Origin: Stereum hirsutum FP-91666 SS1
Lineage: Eukaryota > Basidiomycota > Agaricomycetes > Russulales > Stereaceae
Direction of reading: 5' to 3'
Assembly: GCF_000264905.1 (NCBI RefSeq)
Contig: NW_006763134.1
Span: forward strand, 1,431,122 to 1,495,121
DNA length: 64,000 nt
Both the position numbers and the translations under genes were made by a program. Every line of letters starts with the position of its first letter. The first letter of the stretch is position 1. The notes beneath the pieces are model-generated. The model saw only the letters and a list, made by a program, of their open reading frames with translations. It ran no database searches and had not been told where the DNA came from. Shown here piece after piece: positions 61,801 through 64,000 of this stretch.

Positions 61801-63532
61801 TTATAATGATCTCGTCTTATTTCTGTATAAATGCAACATGGATATTAAGTTCATTGGATCTGATGAAGCAGCGAAAGCGTTGATTTATTATGTTACAGAT
61901 TACATCACGAAGTCTGCATTGCCTCTACATCTTGCGTTGCAGGCTTTGTGTTGGGCTGCTAAGCAAAACGAAGCTAAGTTCAATAACGATGACGATGCTA
62001 CAGTAGATATTGTTCAGAAGAGCTTGATGGTTAAGGCTGTGAATTCAATGATGGCGAGACAGGAACTATCTCATCAGCAGGTTATGAGTTGGCTCGTGGG
62101 AGGAGGTGATCGCTACTGCAGTCACTCGTTCAAGACCCTTTTCTTCCCGGAGTTTGATAAATTTATCGCAAGTTTGGAAAACCCCGAGTCCCAGACTGCG
62201 CCTTCCACCATGGATGAGGATTTGTTTGGGCCCGATAATGCAGCCAGCGATCATATGGACGCCGCTGGACAGACTCTTTCTGACTCTATTGAGCTCTCAG
62301 ATGGCAACGACCTCGACGAGGAAGATATGGATGATGAAGAGGATGTCAGGGTGGTGGAAGACGTTTTATCCTCAGACAATCAGGGGCGATTGAATTTACA
62401 AGTCAAGCGCGGAAACATTACACAGCCTACGACACTGCTTCAAAACTATTGCATGAGGGGGAGCACTCCAGTATTTGATCGTCTCGCACTGTGGGATCAT
62501 GTTGCACTGGTCGAAGAAGTGTTAATTAAATCGGACAAATTATCTTCTAGCAACAACATGCGTAGCACAGGCGTACGTGTGCCATATTTAAGTCAACATC
62601 CTCATTATAAAACACATGTCAGCCGTCTTCGTACTCGTGTACGCGTTCTGCCCAACTTCATTGGCTCACGGCTGCCTCGTCGTGGACGGTCTACGCTTGA
62701 GGATGAAAGATATTTTAGAGCAATGCTGATCTTGTTCAAACCATGGCGCATGCTCGCTGATTTAAAGGACGATGGTGTCTCGTGGAGTCAGGCGTTCGAG
62801 GCGTACACGTTTCCAAGTCATCTTGCCTTTGTTATCGAAAACATTCACCTTGAAGACGAATGTAGGGACGCCCGCGACAAGCACGAGAAGAACAGGAAAC
62901 GTGGTAAAGCAGGCGCGCTTATCGAGTGCGAAGACGGTTCGTGGGCCAGGCCAGACACTTCTGACGATGCATTGGAATTTGAGCTTTACCGAGACCCAAA
63001 CCTAGAGTCTATCTATGTGACCGGCGAGGGAGGATACGACGATGGTGAACCCAGCGCTAGTCCTGAACAGATGCGGAGAGAATATCGTGTGAAAGAAACA
63101 TTGCGCACCCTTGCAGAGTGCGGCGTAATCGACGGAGTTAGCGTTGCTACTTGCGCTCCTCCCCCAGCCGCCTCTCAGTTACCTGCGTTATACCCTGAGA
63201 GTACAATCGAGCATCAGCGCATCCTTATGGATAAATATAGGAAAGACAAAAGACCTCGCCCCGACGCCAATGGACGAGAACCCCACATCCCCGTTCCTGC
63301 TTCGAGCACGGCGCCTCCTTCTGTAACAATCGATACGGTAACGGGTAGCAATTTATCTTGGAGGCCCTCCTCAGATTCACCAGCAGATATCGAAGCTGCC
63401 AGAGAAACTGCGGATAACATAATAAAGTCAGTTTTAAAAGATATGGGTGTTTGGGGAAATGTCGAACAGAGCGTAGCAGTGGCATTAGTGGGAGATCACC
63501 TGACCCCAGGCGTAGCTGTAGCCTGTTTATAA
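58832..63532 (+). CDS. Helitron replicase (Rep/HUH) without helicase domain
   Basis: A single uninterrupted frame. The first in-frame ATG is 58832 (MTAPVSHVCSW), giving 1,566 aa. Cys-rich N-terminal modules come first (CELCPEG, CAVCGQRKFSHE, CDTCSSDL). A DUF6570-type region follows (RYVKGNVAIIPQD, VCVLFVG), then the Helitron-like N domain (GCPALFLTLNPADLHS). The HUH motif is in GRGSLHCHMLIW (His835, His837). The paired tyrosines are in YYVTDYITK (Tyr1020, Tyr1024). An acidic stretch and KDDGVSWSQAFEAYTF follow. The frame ends shortly after GVWGNVEQSVAVALVGDHL, the point where the Pif1-type helicase normally starts (GGTGKS is absent). Rep nicks and joins DNA for rolling-circle transposition. 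It is either a truncated element or a rep-only variant. Confidence 0.88.
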   Translation: MTAPVSHVCSWNTSAHADFFIAWRLRGGNRSHCSESLRDSLSPEPSLISYNCELCPEGIVEANQLSVSTDEMNLRWALAYVGPSRHVWDWATECLGHFKFVVVPNVSVLLAWNFIQRASVKDVAIAHNVRVAKRDTRDSLIRKMRGHTCHSSCADLVYVFRELAHERKTNVTIRAAARAAMMLNGTVPAPAIDPMRDMMHTFRVEPVINVADGNPAGLLIDDHHEPYAAFPEMASSDLKRSIVQDFQDAMDPELFVWKCCAVCGQRKFSHELALYDPEELDLDILRNDNIPSHLWPTSYAFRLYGRAFLDPAGMADVNRLASLSICDTCSSDLDQGRQPPDSIANFHYFAYDLLPPDVRQAFADSTAVERMVIAACRTTQLSFTYTKEKTKSTVRGPFQRYVKGNVAIIPQDIGTLNSLLPSSPDDGDYSVCVLFVGQDTAPSMDTIRKMHPLLVNKDRVSILLRFLVANNKWYRDANISFSEDHLDALCSGPGFDHFSRVGVPTSLVEIQYLPDSDSVAEAVNSGPVDFTTADLLVPDGQTLLQVSGFTGSGQGAVAETTLKARALQWCLDHKPFLSVRSGNRLFPERDPRMLSFAFPHLDPWGIGGFNNPLRHGRQQISMGRQVKNLINKFEGQFKTDPQFAYVCFNAIQKLDSYRSVQFRVKAPELTALTTEIADNQALLEDMATRWADDPSAKPSSRGEKRMAALIRRLEVIMKDIHGSNGRKVVLRNEIRAMLKSIGCPALFLTLNPADLHSKLFHVLAGGDPDEFANLNEWERARNVADNPDAAAIFFHMMIESFTKHVLRYGTGDSGLFGVCSAYYGTVEAQGRGSLHCHMLIWIRGNLNPQKLRDRLVSDPEFQTAMFGWLESIIKCEPPDMEPPQDPPVNTNFVKPVRDVDVRTSDHPWLEEGLEDSEAWDRNYLEFVKEMAFASNWHDHKETCWKYLKPHEPRDDAHCRMRMDGKTRSTTCLDPETSSILLRRWHPRINNYNDLVLFLYKCNMDIKFIGSDEAAKALIYYVTDYITKSALPLHLALQALCWAAKQNEAKFNNDDDATVDIVQKSLMVKAVNSMMARQELSHQQVMSWLVGGGDRYCSHSFKTLFFPEFDKFIASLENPESQTAPSTMDEDLFGPDNAASDHMDAAGQTLSDSIELSDGNDLDEEDMDDEEDVRVVEDVLSSDNQGRLNLQVKRGNITQPTTLLQNYCMRGSTPVFDRLALWDHVALVEEVLIKSDKLSSSNNMRSTGVRVPYLSQHPHYKTHVSRLRTRVRVLPNFIGSRLPRRGRSTLEDERYFRAMLILFKPWRMLADLKDDGVSWSQAFEAYTFPSHLAFVIENIHLEDECRDARDKHEKNRKRGKAGALIECEDGSWARPDTSDDALEFELYRDPNLESIYVTGEGGYDDGEPSASPEQMRREYRVKETLRTLAECGVIDGVSVATCAPPPAASQLPALYPESTIEHQRILMDKYRKDKRPRPDANGREPHIPVPASSTAPPSVTIDTVTGSNLSWRPSSDSPADIEAARETADNIIKSVLKDMGVWGNVEQSVAVALVGDHLTPGVAVACL

Positions 63533-63601
63533 AGAGTGCCTATAGTAAGACTGGGACTCTATACAGAGAGCCCATCATCTTACTGGCCCATGCTAATAAG
63601 G

Positions 63602-63618
63602 GCTCTTTATTAAAGAGC
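63602..63618. repeat. Hairpin with AT-rich loop downstream of replicase
   Basis: GCTCTTTATTAAAGAGC is a near-perfect inverted repeat 70 bp after the replicase stop. Helitrons end with a hairpin followed by CTRR. A CTGG occurs shortly after (about 63638 or 63641), but the spacing and sequence are not conclusive. Confidence 0.4.
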
Positions 63619-63645
63619 AGTGGTGCTGGTGGGTATTCTGGCTGG

Positions 63646-64000
63646 AAAAATGGGCGAAAAAATAGGCAAAAAATGCGTGAAAAAATGGGTGGGTAGGTAT
63701 GGGGTGTGGCCCCGGGGTAGGGGGTGGTTTGGGGATGGGTAGGGGATGGGGTAGGGGGTAGGATAGGGTAGGAAAATGGGGGGTAATTGTGCAGTAGGGC
63801 TAGGATAGCTGGATGCAGGGTATGGGGAGGATGTATGGGGCTAGGTATGGGCTCTGGAGCTAGGGTAGATACATAGAGGAATAGGGATAGAATGATGGGC
63901 GATAAAAATACGGAAAAATACGGAAATAATAGTAGGAATGCTAGGATTGGTATAATCAGGTACTGTGGGGGTGGATTGGTAGGGGAAATAGGGGTGGATC
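63646..64000. repeat. Low-complexity A-run and G-run tract
   Basis: First four degenerate units of about 11-12 bp (AAAAATGGGCG-like), then to about 63,785 a G-rich strand with many GGG and GGGG runs separated by TA, AT or GT. Further G-rich sequence runs to the window end. No gene is seen. Confidence 0.6.

Noticed and set aside
63690..63800. Chromosome end with telomeric repeats
   Set aside because: The G-runs are irregular and do not form a TTAGGG array, and sequence continues beyond them.

Overview
This is a nuclear chromosome segment of a filamentous basidiomycete, most likely a mushroom-forming Agaricomycete. The evidence is dense genes with many short (about 50-80 nt) GT-AG introns, closely packed head-to-head and tail-to-tail neighbours, an H2A ending in SQEV, a NACHT-WD40 NLR, an arrestin-like protein, a GT61 enzyme and a DUF6570-type Helitron replicase. 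No bacterial operon, CRISPR array or rRNA gene is visible, and I found no convincing tRNA gene.

Layout. 0-8.6 kb: three diverged paralogs (two on +, one on -) of a lineage-specific family with Myb/SANT-like modules. All share the same five-exon structure, including an exon of exactly 55 nt. A 5'-truncated LINE with a 10-bp target-site duplication lies between the first two. 9.9-14 kb: a HAD hydrolase gene divergent from a MYND/MSS51-C-like gene, then a truncated copy of the HAD promoter and 5' end. 16-21 kb: one NLR gene (about 1,499 aa; helical N-terminus, NACHT, 14 WD40 repeats), followed by a third copy of the HAD-type promoter, which carries a TGACGTCA site. 21.8-38 kb: SYG1/XPR1-type SPX-EXS phosphate exporter, a BAH-PHD-like gene, acylaminoacyl peptidase, Vps16 and an arrestin-like gene. 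38-43.5 kb: a gene-poor, apparently degenerate tract. 43.5-56.1 kb: MFS sugar transporter, RMD1/RMND1-type DUF155 protein, a small hydrophilic protein behind a CRE/TATA promoter, ATP10, histone H2A and a GT61-like glycosyltransferase. 56.5-64 kb: repeat-rich DNA leading into an intact Helitron replicase that stops where the Pif1-type helicase should begin, followed by G-rich low-complexity sequence.

Most conserved genes are unrelated housekeeping functions (histone, vacuolar tethering, ATP synthase assembly, mitochondrial DUF155, phosphate homeostasis). The accessory content is the Myb-like cluster, the HAD duplication block, the NLR and the two transposon-derived regions. Exon boundaries for the three Myb-like genes, the MYND gene, NLR, acylaminoacyl peptidase, small CRE-linked gene, H2A and GT61 gene were checked for splice sites and reading-frame phase over the whole CDS. 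For the other multi-exon genes the outer coordinates are firmer than the internal introns.
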